Counted from the stretch's first letter, positions 22,857 through 31,151 are shown. The stretch: 38,165 nt of DNA from Spirochaetota bacterium (GCA_016929135.1 JAFGJK010000119.1:1-38165); one strand, 5' to 3'. Notes: generated from the sequence alone by a model not told the origin. Made by a program: numbers and translations.

Positions 22857-25016
22857 GTGGATACCTCGCACATCGGAATATCGGCCCCCGGGGATTTAAA
22901 AATCGATAATGATAAAATAGGATCCCTCTCGAGGGAGGCCTTCTCTGCCGGGTTTTCCAATTTCATTATCTACCAGCGCTGTCCCGATTTCGGATGGCCC
23001 GCATGGTTGCGGCTCAAGCTCTCCCCCGCTTCGAAACTGCTTAACTCCGTGGTTCCGCCGCTTTTGATCAATGACATGATGCGGGACGTCCTGGTCTTCA
23101 ATAACCTGATGTCCCAGGAGGATCTGTTACAGGATCCCTCCGGGATGCTGTCCCCTTCCTACGACCGCTGGTCCCTTGAATTCTGGGTGCGTCTGGGGAA
23201 GGATCTCTTCGTCCCCTCTGAATGTATGGGGCATATCGTTCAGCAGCGGGACATCGTCACCACGGTGATCGGAACCGTGTGGGAGGAAAAGCAGTTCGTG
23301 GCGCGGCAGAACGTCTATGGCGCGAAGAGCGCGGTGGACGAGGCCGTGGTGACCCTGGACGTCACGCTGAAATCCCGGTCTGACGCCATGGTGTACCTTT
23401 GCGTCAGACCGTACAACACGACGCTCCTTGGAGGGGTGAACTCGGCGGCCTATTCCGCCGATGAGGGGACAATTTCGATCAACGGGCACCGGAGCATATA
23501 CTGCCCGATGAAACCGGACCTCTGCCTGGCGGGGAAGGGCGATCGTGATGTAAACATCCGGGAGGAGGAGGATTCATTCCAGAGCAGGTCGTCGCTGGGG
23601 ATGGCGGCGCTGGCCATGGGGTTCAGGCTTAAGAAGGGTGAGAACTGCGTCCATTTCAGGTGCTCCCTGAGTCCCAGGGGGTTCAAGGCCGGCAAGTACG
23701 ACCTGGACTCTGTGCGACAGGACTTTACGCGCTTCGGGTCCATGCGGATAAAGGAGGGGGCCTCCCTGACCATGACCGACAGGGAGATGCAGAACTGGTT
23801 CGGGGCCTGCAAGATGAATTCCCTCCTCTTCACCGGAAGCGACCGCAATGTCAGGCAGGACATGCTGGGCTACCTTGACTACAGGAGGCTCTATTTCGCG
23901 GTTCAGGGCTTCAACCGGATCGGGTATTTCAAGGAGGCCGACGCCATCGTGGAGGAGCTCAGGGACCGCTATCCCACGGGCGAGAAGAAGCCGGGATTCT
24001 GGTCCGTCATCAGCGGTTGCTACCTCCTCTGCGCCTACTCCGATATCTTCACACATACCAGGGACACGGACTATCTGCAGTCCCACTTCCCGCAGATAAA
24101 GCAGGTGGCGCAGATACTCCTGAAGGCAGCCGGCGGCGTGAAGGGGCTCTTCATGAACGACATCAACTCCATCCCGGAGTACTGCATCAGGGAGGGGCAC
24201 CCCGTGGACACGCTGCTCCTGTCGGACGCTCTGGAGCGCTTCTCCTATCTTGCCAGGTGCCTCGGACTTTTCGGCGACGAGATCAGATACCGCAAGGAGG
24301 CCGACCGGCTCCTGGGGCTCTTCACCGATGCGATCGAAAGCGGCGCCTACCGGCTTGACAGCGCAAATTACATCTTCTACCTTCTCCACCAGATCGTGCA
24401 GCGCCCCTTCCCCGAGGCGACCACCAAGGCCATCGTCGATGCCATATTCCGCCGGTACGGCGACATGCCGCTCAACGTGAAACCCTACGGCTGGGACGTG
24501 TTCCATACCCTCGTCGTGGCGAATGCCCTGATATTGCTGAGGGACGGGCGAGCGCATCAGGTGCTGCGCCGGCTCATGGAGGTCGGCGGCGGGAGGTTCT
24601 CGCTCCCTTCGTATCTGAGTCCGGCCACCGGCAGGGGGTGCTACGGGAGCGGATCATCCAAGATCTCCTGCCTCATGCTCTTTACCTGTCTGCGGAACCT
24701 GCTCTTCGTGGATTACCCGGAGCGGCTTGAGATATTCCCTGTGCCCCAGAGGGACTGGTGCAAGCCGGGAGCGGAGATGTCGGTGGATGCGCTCCCCTCG
24801 CGGTTCGGCCTGATCAGCTTCAGGGTGGTGTCAACATCAAACGAGATACAGTTCCATTTCGACGCACTCCCGAAATTCGTACCGCCTGACATCATGATCA
24901 ACCTCCCCGTTAAGGTGGCCATTCAGGAGGGGGATGATTTCATCATCAAGCGGGAGGACGAACAGAGCTTCGTCATCAACGGGTGGCCGTCGGTCATCAG
25001 ATTTATTCGAAAATGA
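22857..25016 (+). CDS. Six-hairpin glycosidase-like protein, substrate unknown
   Basis: The 719-aa protein has no signal peptide and should be cytoplasmic. Residues about 90-300 are beta-rich (LEFWVRLGKDLFVPSE, TVIGTVWEEKQFVARQNVYG, VYLCVRPYNTT), like the N-terminal super-sandwich domain of (alpha/alpha)6 glycosidases. Residues about 305-620 are helical repeats with aromatic and acidic residues (DMLGYLDYRRLYFAVQGFNRIG, FWSVISGCYLLCAYSDIF). The end at about 630-719 is a beta domain with RLEIFPVPQRDWCKPGAEMSV and LPSRFGLISFRV, typical of the C-terminal sandwich in this superfamily. I cannot identify the catalytic acid pair or assign a GH number. The start is weak: the GTG at 22857 has no Shine-Dalgarno and no better in-frame start is near. 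It follows the STAS gene by 32 bases. Confidence 0.7.
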   Translation: MDTSHIGISAPGDLKIDNDKIGSLSREAFSAGFSNFIIYQRCPDFGWPAWLRLKLSPASKLLNSVVPPLLINDMMRDVLVFNNLMSQEDLLQDPSGMLSPSYDRWSLEFWVRLGKDLFVPSECMGHIVQQRDIVTTVIGTVWEEKQFVARQNVYGAKSAVDEAVVTLDVTLKSRSDAMVYLCVRPYNTTLLGGVNSAAYSADEGTISINGHRSIYCPMKPDLCLAGKGDRDVNIREEEDSFQSRSSLGMAALAMGFRLKKGENCVHFRCSLSPRGFKAGKYDLDSVRQDFTRFGSMRIKEGASLTMTDREMQNWFGACKMNSLLFTGSDRNVRQDMLGYLDYRRLYFAVQGFNRIGYFKEADAIVEELRDRYPTGEKKPGFWSVISGCYLLCAYSDIFTHTRDTDYLQSHFPQIKQVAQILLKAAGGVKGLFMNDINSIPEYCIREGHPVDTLLLSDALERFSYLARCLGLFGDEIRYRKEADRLLGLFTDAIESGAYRLDSANYIFYLLHQIVQRPFPEATTKAIVDAIFRRYGDMPLNVKPYGWDVFHTLVVANALILLRDGRAHQVLRRLMEVGGGRFSLPSYLSPATGRGCYGSGSSKISCLMLFTCLRNLLFVDYPERLEIFPVPQRDWCKPGAEMSVDALPSRFGLISFRVVSTSNEIQFHFDALPKFVPPDIMINLPVKVAIQEGDDFIIKREDEQSFVINGWPSVIRFIRK

Positions 25017-25095
25017 TCCCGCATCCTGTTTATAATTTATCCGTAGTGTGTCGATTAATGAATCAGCCGTGCCTGTTCGGTACCGCTGTACTATA

Positions 25096-25124
25096 AAGGA
25101 GCTGTGATGCCTTAAGGGGCCCCT
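25096..25124 (+). promoter_or_regulatory. Two-codon upstream ORF and double ribosome site before the second TPR gene
   Basis: AAGGAG at 25096-25101 is ideally placed for an ATG at 25107, but that frame reads ATG CCT TAA and stops. The TAA runs into AAGGGG, the ribosome site of the true ATG at 25125. GGGGCCCC (25116-25123) is also self-complementary. Confidence 0.45.
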
Positions 25125-26696
25125 ATGCTGCTATCGATACTCGTATTCGCGTCCATCATCCTCGGGGCCGTGTTCGTATACCTGTACTACATCAGCCCGA
25201 GGATCAATCCGCTGAACAAGGCGGAGAATTTTCTGGCGATGGACTTGGTCGACGAGGCGATGCGGGAATACGGAAAGATCCTGGACCGCAACCCCGCGAA
25301 TTTCCTGGTGCATTTCAAGATGGCGGAGATTTTTTTCAGGAGAAACGAGATCGACCAGGGGGTGGTCCACCTGGAGAAGATACTCCAGATCAACAAGTTC
25401 AGCAACGAGGTGAGCAAGGCTGAGGTCTTCAGGAGGCTCGGGAAGGCGTACCTGATGCGCAAGGATATCGAAAAGGCCTTCGGCATGTATTTCGAGATCC
25501 TGAAGATCTATCCGACGGACCAGGAGGCTCTCTACCACGTCTCGTTCATCGCCCTGGGGAGCGAGTACTACGACGTTGCCTACAGGCATTTTTCCCGGCT
25601 TGCCGGCCAGAGCGACAAGAACTTTGAGGTGCTCTTCGGCGCCGGCATGGCCGCCTACCAGAACCACAAAACGGACGAGGCGGCGGGATATTTCAGGGAG
25701 GCCTTGAACGTTCAACCGCATTCCGAGATCGGGAACCTCGCCATGGCGTTCGCGCTCTACAGGAAGAAGGACTTCAGGACCGCCATCAATTACATGAAGA
25801 TGATCGTCGACAACAGCAAGGACGAGGACGCCCTCTTCGTCGCACAGCGTCTCCTGGGCTTTCTTTATCTGCAGGGGAGGAAGAACCAGGAGGGAGTGAA
25901 GGTCTTCGAGGAGCTGCTGAGGGACGCGCGGGGCCGCAATGCCGATGACGAGGTGGTTCCCCTCCTCTACGACCTGGGGTTTGCCTGCCTGATGGCCGAG
26001 CAGACCGACCACGCCTACGAGTACTGGAATGAGCTCTACCAGATGGACCGCGGATACAAGAACGTGCAGTTGCTCACCACGCTCCTGCGCAAGGAGATGG
26101 ATGCCACCGGCAAGGGACAGCGCCGGGAATCGGTGACTGATTATTTCGACGACTGGATCAACAACGCCTTCCCCCAGGATTTTCTCTGGAACATCTGCGG
26201 CCTGAAGCGGGAGAAGCCGCTGGACCTGAAGAGGACGATCGCCTCCGCCAAGGTGACGGCGAAGGGGGAGGGGGGCGGTCTCGCAAGCAGGGATGTGGAC
26301 GATTCGGACATTTACGAGCGGCTTGACAGCTTCTTCAATCTTGACGTCGAGAGCTTCCGCATCGTGTCGAACAGGGTTGTGTCGAAGCTCGGATACAACG
26401 TCGACGAGATACTGCAGACCTATCGTGAAAACGACGGCGTCGATTTCATGGCCAGGTCGATGGAGGACAAGAGCCAGAGGGCCCTCGTCTGGGTCCGGCG
26501 ATGGAAGGGGGTACAGGTGGGGGAGATCCCCCTCAGGAACTTTGCGCAGGCCATCAACGACATCAAGGCGAACCTGGGTCTCTTCATCACCGCCTCGGAC
26601 CTTACGCCGGCCGGCGAGGCCGCATCGAGCCGACTGTCGAAGGTGACGGTCATATTCCCGGAAAAGCTCGCCGAGCTGCTGGCGAATCTTCTGTAG
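25125..26696 (+). CDS. Membrane-anchored TPR protein with degenerate Mrr-like C-terminal domain (paralogue B)
   Basis: This 523-aa protein has the same design as the one at 18623. One membrane helix lies at 2-24. TPR repeats at about 30-310 include LVHFKMAEIFFRRNEIDQGVVHL, VFRRLGKAYLMRKDIEKAF and QRLLGFLYLQGRKNQEGVKVF. A linker rich in Gly/Lys follows, then an Mrr-like domain at 400-523. The domain is easier to see here: FRIVSNRVVSKLGYNVDEI, NDGVDFMARS with the conserved Asp440, RALVWVRRWKG, NFAQAINDIKANLGLFITASDLTPAGEAA, then VTVIFPEKLAELL. Where Mrr has QxK after the Asp strand, this protein has WVR, so Gln and Lys are both lost. It is followed after nine bases by the ParB-like gene, which has its own Shine-Dalgarno (GGGGGGAG). 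Confidence 0.85.
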   Translation: MLLSILVFASIILGAVFVYLYYISPRINPLNKAENFLAMDLVDEAMREYGKILDRNPANFLVHFKMAEIFFRRNEIDQGVVHLEKILQINKFSNEVSKAEVFRRLGKAYLMRKDIEKAFGMYFEILKIYPTDQEALYHVSFIALGSEYYDVAYRHFSRLAGQSDKNFEVLFGAGMAAYQNHKTDEAAGYFREALNVQPHSEIGNLAMAFALYRKKDFRTAINYMKMIVDNSKDEDALFVAQRLLGFLYLQGRKNQEGVKVFEELLRDARGRNADDEVVPLLYDLGFACLMAEQTDHAYEYWNELYQMDRGYKNVQLLTTLLRKEMDATGKGQRRESVTDYFDDWINNAFPQDFLWNICGLKREKPLDLKRTIASAKVTAKGEGGGLASRDVDDSDIYERLDSFFNLDVESFRIVSNRVVSKLGYNVDEILQTYRENDGVDFMARSMEDKSQRALVWVRRWKGVQVGEIPLRNFAQAINDIKANLGLFITASDLTPAGEAASSRLSKVTVIFPEKLAELLANLL

Positions 26697-26705
26697 GGGG
26701 GAGCG

Positions 26706-27629
26706 ATGCGCGACCATAGCGAACCGGTGCGGACCGGGGAGATCGATCTCGGGAATCGCCGCTACAAAGTGAGCCGCAACATTACGACGGAGCAGTTCAG
26801 GGCCTCCGTCGCGGAGCTGGGGGTGCTGGATCCGGTGCTTCTCCTGGCGGAGAGGGACGGCTACATCGCACTGTTCGGATGCAACAGGATCGAGACGGCA
26901 TCAGCATCGGGGCACGATTCAGTGCCGGCCCTGGTCCGCCGCTCCATCGACCCGGAGGAATACTGCCGGCAGTGCCTGCTCAAGGCCTCGCGCGGCGAGA
27001 TCGGCCCGGTGGGAAGGGTCCGCGCCCTGCGCCTTCTCGCCTCCATTGACGGTGCCGAGGGCGCCCGAGCCGGCCTGCTGCGGCGGCATCTGGCCGTCCC
27101 GATGGAACTCATGAAACGGCCGGAGCGGCTCCTCTCGCTGCCGGATGAACTGGCCGACTTCCTCGATTGCAGGGACGTGGGCTACCGGACGATCAGGGAC
27201 CTGCTGGATCTGCCTGACGGTGCGGTTGCGCGGATCTCCCGATGGGTTGCCGGGACGGCCATGGGCGTGAACATATTCAAAAAGGTGGTGGAGCTGGCCA
27301 CAGAGATCCTGCGGAGGGACGGGACGCTCGATTCGGTGGACGAGGAGGCTGCCCTTACCGTGGACGACAGGAAGGCGGCGGCTGAGCGCCTCATGGAGGA
27401 GATCAGCAGGCGCCGGTATCCGCGGTATACGGAGCTCCACGGACGGGCCGAGACGATACGCAGGAAGATGGCCGCTCTTGGTTTCGACGTGGATTTCCCC
27501 AGATATTTCGAGGGGGACAGATTCAGGGTCTCGATCACGGTGAATCGGGGAACGCCGCCGGATGAGGTGAGGCGTGCCATGGGTTCCCTGCCGCCTGACA
27601 TGGTGAGGGAGCTTCAGGAGCTCCTGTAA
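26706..27629 (+). CDS. ParB/Srx-fold protein, not a canonical chromosome ParB
   Basis: The 307-aa protein begins with a ParB-like N-terminal domain at 10-80: IDLGNRRYKVSRNITTEQFRASVAELGVLDPVLLL, then GYIALFGCNRIETASASGH. The GCNRIETA stretch matches the nucleotide-binding GxRRxxA loop of ParB, with Asn-Arg in place of Arg-Arg. Residues 95-215 are helical and may hold a HTH-like middle region (VGYRTIRDLLDLPDGAVARISRWV). The rest is charged and helical, ending in a small mixed domain. No ParA precedes it, although the NTE-like protein in the same cluster has an eroded ParA-like domain. GGGGGGAG lies just before the ATG at 26706. It ends five bases from the convergent gene at 27635. Confidence 0.78.
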   Translation: MRDHSEPVRTGEIDLGNRRYKVSRNITTEQFRASVAELGVLDPVLLLAERDGYIALFGCNRIETASASGHDSVPALVRRSIDPEEYCRQCLLKASRGEIGPVGRVRALRLLASIDGAEGARAGLLRRHLAVPMELMKRPERLLSLPDELADFLDCRDVGYRTIRDLLDLPDGAVARISRWVAGTAMGVNIFKKVVELATEILRRDGTLDSVDEEAALTVDDRKAAAERLMEEISRRRYPRYTELHGRAETIRRKMAALGFDVDFPRYFEGDRFRVSITVNRGTPPDEVRRAMGSLPPDMVRELQELL

Positions 27630-27634
27630 ATGGC

Positions 27635-27976
27635 TCAGTGGATCATATCCGTGCCGCTCTCGCCGTCATCCTCGTCGGTACTCTCCGGCATCTGCGAGAG
27701 GCTGAGCACCACACTGTTGAAGAGAAACCCCGTGACCATAAACTTGGAAAGGGCCTCGTTGTCTTTCGCTATCTCGAAGAGCTGGTGCGTCACATAGATG
27801 CAGTTGTCCATGACCTCCTTCAGCAGTAGCTCGTTGAACCGCGTCGTGTCCCCGGGCTTCCTGTTCTCCTTTGCCGCCCCGTAGGATTCCTTGATGACGG
27901 CGTCGAGGAGGCTCTGGAAGAACTGGTCGAATTCCCTGTTGTAGGCGATTTCCGCGCCGCTTTTCAATTTTATCAT
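27635..27976 (-). CDS. Small acidic protein of unknown function, 113 aa
   Basis: I do not recognise the family. The soluble, mostly helical product starts MIKLKSGAEIAYNREFDQFF and has a long central helix pair (LLDAVIKESYGAAKENRKPG, RFNELLLKEVMDNCIYVTHQLFEIAKDNEALSKFMVTGFLFN). A very acidic tail follows (ESTDEDDGESGTD). I chose the ATG at 27976 because GAGGG lies seven bases upstream. The longer frame from 28000 would place that ribosome site inside the gene. It is convergent with the ParB-like gene with only five bases between stops. The S1-domain gene lies 138 bases upstream in the same direction. Confidence 0.7.
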   Translation of the reverse strand: MIKLKSGAEIAYNREFDQFFQSLLDAVIKESYGAAKENRKPGDTTRFNELLLKEVMDNCIYVTHQLFEIAKDNEALSKFMVTGFLFNSVVLSLSQMPESTDEDDGESGTDMIH

Positions 27977-28113
27977 TATGGAACCCTCACCGGAGAGCAT
28001 ATACCCGCCGCACGGATCAGCAAGACTTTTTCTGCAGGAACAAAAAAAATGTGGATTCCTCGCGAAGCAGTGGGGGAAGAGGGGAACGTGCGCGGCGGGA
28101 GCGGGCTGTGCCT

Positions 28114-29562
28114 TCAGCCTCCCATGTCCTGCTTTATCTTTTCGAACTTGTCCTTGAGTAGCGATCCCAGTGAGGAGGTGCAGGATGTCGATTCACCCTT
28201 CATGAATTTTTCGTACTCCTCCTTTTCCGCACGCCTGACCGCCCCCTCCTCGGTGAGGATCATCTTCTTCCCCTGGGGATCCAGCCTCTTAATGGTCACC
28301 TTCACGGTGCTCCCCACCTGGTATTCCTGTATCGTCTCTGCGGACTTCCTCGAGCGGAGCTCGTCTTTGGGGATGAACCCCAGCATGCCGTTCTCCAGGC
28401 GTGCCCCAAGGCCGGCCGGCTTTACCGATTCCACCACTGCGGTGTGAATGGTGTTGAGAAGCTCGCCCTCCTCCGTGCTCCAGGGGTCCGGCTCTCCCGT
28501 CACCAGGGCCAGGGATATCTTTTTTTCACCGTTCCTGATCGCCAGGATCCGGACGGTGACCTCATCGTTCCTCGATACGACCTCCTCGGGGCTCTTCACG
28601 TTTTTCAGCGCGCTCAGGTTGCTGATGTGAATGAAGCCCTCGAGCCCCGGCATCAGCTCGACGAAGGCGCCGTTCTTTATGGTGTTGACGATCCTGCCGC
28701 TCAATTCCTGACCGACCACGAGGTTCTTTGCGTGGGTCCATGGCTCCGGCACCATGTCCTTGAGGCTCAGGGTGACCTTCCTGTTTTCCCAGTCGATGGC
28801 CTTCACCGATGCCTCGATCTCGGTGCCAGACGTGAATGAGGAGAGGTCGGCGTGCCTGCTCCAGGACGCTTCGGATTTCGGGAGCAGGGCCTGGAAGCCC
28901 CCTATGTCGACGAATATGCCGAAGCTCTGAACCGACTGGACCGTACCCCTGATGGTATCCCCGACGTTCAGGGAGTCCTTCAGCTCGGCTTCCCTCCTGT
29001 CTCTCACCGCCTCCAGGAGGGTCCTCCTGGAGAGGATGGCCCGCTTCCCCTTGCCACTGTATTCAGTGACGAGGAACTGGAGGGTCTTCTCCAGATACTC
29101 ATCCGGCCGTGAGGGCATCTTCAGGTCGATCTGTGACATCGGACAGAAGCAGTGGATTCCGGGAAGGGACACGATGTAGCCCCCCTTCGTAGTGTCGATA
29201 ACGCGGCCGTATATGGGCAGCTTTTTCCTGTATGCCATGGCGAGAGTCTCGGGGCTGAAGTATCCGAGCCCGATCTTTTCGGTGATGAACACCTCCCCCC
29301 CCCTGGCGTTGACGATGTATCCCTTCACGGTGTCTCCCTGGGAGAGGCGCACCGTCCCGTCGTCGTCGGTGAATTCGAGGATATTGAGCAGCGCATCGGT
29401 CTTGCCGGCAATGTCCACGAAGGCGGTGTCGGGGGTTACGGAGATGACCCTGCCGGTGACCTCCTCGCCGATCTCGGCGCCGTCGCTCCGTTTCAGTGAC
29501 TGTTCGAGCATCTCCTCGAAATTCTCGAGGGATTCTTCGGTCGCGTGTTCGTTTTCGATCAT
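28114..29562 (-). CDS. S1-domain RNA-binding protein, ribosomal protein S1-like
   Basis: The protein (482 aa from the ATG at 29562, 493 from a GTG at 29595) consists of about five S1 (OB-fold) domains after an acidic N-terminus (ENEHATEESLENFEEMLEQ). Repeats start near IGEEVTGRVISVTPDTAFVDI, LPIYGRVIDTTKGGYIVSL, VGDTIRGTVQSVQSFGIFVDIGG, VGQELSGRIVNTIKNGAFVELMPGLEGFIHIS and LLNTIHTAVVESVKPAGLGARL. S1 binds mRNA on the 30S subunit and helps start translation; E. coli S1 has six domains and 557 residues. This is the five-domain type seen in several phyla, and might be the main S1 or a paralogue. Both candidate starts have poor ribosome sites. It lies alone between a small gene and a divergent HEAT-repeat gene. 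Confidence 0.88.
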   Translation of the reverse strand: MIENEHATEESLENFEEMLEQSLKRSDGAEIGEEVTGRVISVTPDTAFVDIAGKTDALLNILEFTDDDGTVRLSQGDTVKGYIVNARGGEVFITEKIGLGYFSPETLAMAYRKKLPIYGRVIDTTKGGYIVSLPGIHCFCPMSQIDLKMPSRPDEYLEKTLQFLVTEYSGKGKRAILSRRTLLEAVRDRREAELKDSLNVGDTIRGTVQSVQSFGIFVDIGGFQALLPKSEASWSRHADLSSFTSGTEIEASVKAIDWENRKVTLSLKDMVPEPWTHAKNLVVGQELSGRIVNTIKNGAFVELMPGLEGFIHISNLSALKNVKSPEEVVSRNDEVTVRILAIRNGEKKISLALVTGEPDPWSTEEGELLNTIHTAVVESVKPAGLGARLENGMLGFIPKDELRSRKSAETIQEYQVGSTVKVTIKRLDPQGKKMILTEEGAVRRAEKEEYEKFMKGESTSCTSSLGSLLKDKFEKIKQDMGG

Positions 29563-29708
29563 TGCAGTATACACTCGCGGAAAATGATTCTTCACTTCAT
29601 CGGATAGATTAATAAAACACCGCTGTGAGTGTAAATAAAATATTTCCCCTGTGGAAAAAAAAACGGCATTGCATAAAGCGGCGAAAAGAAGAATATGTCA
29701 TAAAAGAA

Positions 29709-29737
29709 TTGACATATATCTGTTGGTGGAATAGGTT
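29709..29737 (+). promoter_or_regulatory. Possible promoter of the HEAT-repeat gene
   Basis: TTGACA at 29709-29714 is followed after 17 bases by TAGGTT, a weak -10. The surrounding DNA (29600-29715) is clearly AT-rich compared with the genes, as expected for a divergent promoter region. Confidence 0.4.
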
Positions 29738-29776
29738 CTCAGGGGTAATGAAAATTCACCATGTGGGGAGTATGTC

Positions 29777-30253
29777 ATGAAAAAAACCATGTTCGCCGCT
29801 GTCATTTTTATACTCGCCGCCGGCGTGCTGTATGCCCAGGAGGAGGCCAAGAGCGCCGTTGAGAAAAAAGCCAAGAGCACGCAGGAATATATCCAGGACC
29901 TCTCCTCAGACAGGGACGAGGCGACTATAATCGAGGCAGCCACCTACTGCGGCAAGGAAAAGGAGAAGGACGCCATTCCGGGTCTGGTCACGCTCCTCTC
30001 CGACAGGCGCTTCGCCGTCAGGATGGAGGCGGCGTCCGCGCTGGGGCTCATAGGCGACGAGAGCGCCGTCGATGCACTCAACAAGTCCGTAACGGGGGAC
30101 GAGAGCGCCGAGGTGCGCTACGCCGCGGTGCTGGCCACCTTCAGGATCGGGTCGAAGAAATCCCTCGACACCTGGAAGCAGGCGCTGCAGAACGAGACGG
30201 ACCCCTTTATCAAGGACTTCCTTACAAAAGCAGAGAAGAAGGCAAGGGAATAA
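29777..30253 (+). CDS. Secreted HEAT-repeat protein
   Basis: The 158-aa product has a classic signal peptide (MKKTMFAAVIFILAAGVLYA, cut before QEE). A helical mature part contains at least two HEAT-type repeats at about 60-140: AIPGLVTLLSDRRFAVRMEAASALGLIGDESAVDAL and AEVRYAAVLATFRIGSKKSLDTW. Such repeats form curved helical scaffolds for protein binding in the periplasm or at the surface; no enzyme activity is expected. GGGGAG lies before the ATG at 29777. It is a single-gene unit with its own promoter region and a strong terminator at 30282-30321. Confidence 0.85.
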   Translation: MKKTMFAAVIFILAAGVLYAQEEAKSAVEKKAKSTQEYIQDLSSDRDEATIIEAATYCGKEKEKDAIPGLVTLLSDRRFAVRMEAASALGLIGDESAVDALNKSVTGDESAEVRYAAVLATFRIGSKKSLDTWKQALQNETDPFIKDFLTKAEKKARE

Positions 30254-30281
30254 TCGCCGTACGCCATCGACCGGCGCAGGG

Positions 30282-30321
30282 GAAGCATGCCGCGGGGAAC
30301 GCCGACATGCTTCTTTTTTTT
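30282..30321 (+). terminator. Intrinsic terminator after the HEAT-repeat gene
   Basis: GAAGCATG (30282-30289) pairs perfectly with CATGCTTC (30306-30313) around a 16-base GC-rich loop, followed by eight T. It lies 28 bases after the stop. Confidence 0.85.
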
Positions 30322-30347
30322 AGAATGGATGCAGGGCGGCCACCTCT

Positions 30348-31151
30348 ATGATTGCAGGCACTGTGAAATACCTCGTCTTCGACGTGGAATCCGTCCCGGA
30401 CGGAAGGCTCATCAACCACGTGAAATACAACGATCGCGGGGTGGACGATGCCCAGGCGATCGACCTCTACCGGGAGGAGATCATCGCCTCCGGAAGCTCC
30501 AGCGGCTTCATCCCGGTGACCTTCCAGTATCCGGTGGCGCTGGTGATCGCCAAGGTCCGCGACGACTACTCGCTGGACGACGTGGTGAGCCTCGACGAGC
30601 CGGCGTTCAGGTCGGGGGAGATAACGAGGCTCTTCTGGAAGGGAGTCGAGAAGAACTACGCCGCCGTCACCCTGGTGAGCTTCAACGGCAGGGGTTTCGA
30701 CATCCCCCTCATGGAGCTCATGGCATTCAGGTACGGCGTCAGGGCGACGCACCACTTCAGGGACAACTACTCCACCAGGCACCGGTACGGCGCCAGGCAC
30801 CTGGACCTGCACGACTGGCTGAGCAATTACAACGCCGTGAGGCTGAACGGGGGGCTCGACCTGCTGGCCAAGGTGATCGGAAAGCCGGGAAAGATGGACA
30901 CGCGGGGAGACCAGGTCTACGAGCTTTACCGTCAGGGGGAGCTGCGCCGGATCAGCGACTACTGCATCCACGACGTGCTGGATACCTACTTCGTCTTCCT
31001 CCGGACAAGGGTGATGAACGGTGAGCTGTCCCTGGAGCGGGAGCAGGAGGCCGTCAGAACGGCCAAGGGATGGATCGAAAAAAACCGGGAGCGCATCCCG
31101 GCCTTCCAGGAGTATCTCAAAAACTGGGGCGACTGGGACCCCTGGCCCTGA
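30348..31151 (+). CDS. Predicted 3'-5' exonuclease related to the PolB proofreading domain
   Basis: The 267-aa protein is a stand-alone DEDDy exonuclease of the PolB-exonuclease-like family (DNA_pol_B_exo2 type). All motifs are present: Exo I FDVESVPDG (Asp12, Glu14), Exo II LVSFNGRGFDIPLM (Asn113 to Asp118) and Exo III DYCIHDVLDTY (Tyr205, Asp209). Between them, RYGARHLDLHDWLSNY and LDLLAKVIGKPGK are typical of the family. It should remove nucleotides from DNA 3' ends with two metal ions; its cellular role is not defined. The ATG at 30348 follows only GGGCGG, a weak ribosome site. It starts 26 bases after the previous terminator, so its promoter is not evident. Its TGA touches the convergent AlgJ-like stop directly (TGATCA at 31149-31154). 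Confidence 0.88.
   Translation: MIAGTVKYLVFDVESVPDGRLINHVKYNDRGVDDAQAIDLYREEIIASGSSSGFIPVTFQYPVALVIAKVRDDYSLDDVVSLDEPAFRSGEITRLFWKGVEKNYAAVTLVSFNGRGFDIPLMELMAFRYGVRATHHFRDNYSTRHRYGARHLDLHDWLSNYNAVRLNGGLDLLAKVIGKPGKMDTRGDQVYELYRQGELRRISDYCIHDVLDTYFVFLRTRVMNGELSLEREQEAVRTAKGWIEKNRERIPAFQEYLKNWGDWDPWP

Noticed and set aside
25131..26717. Open frame of about 528 codons on the minus strand opposite the second TPR gene
   Set aside because: It is a shadow of the TPR/Mrr-like gene, which has recognisable repeats and a good ribosome site; no domain is visible in the antisense product.
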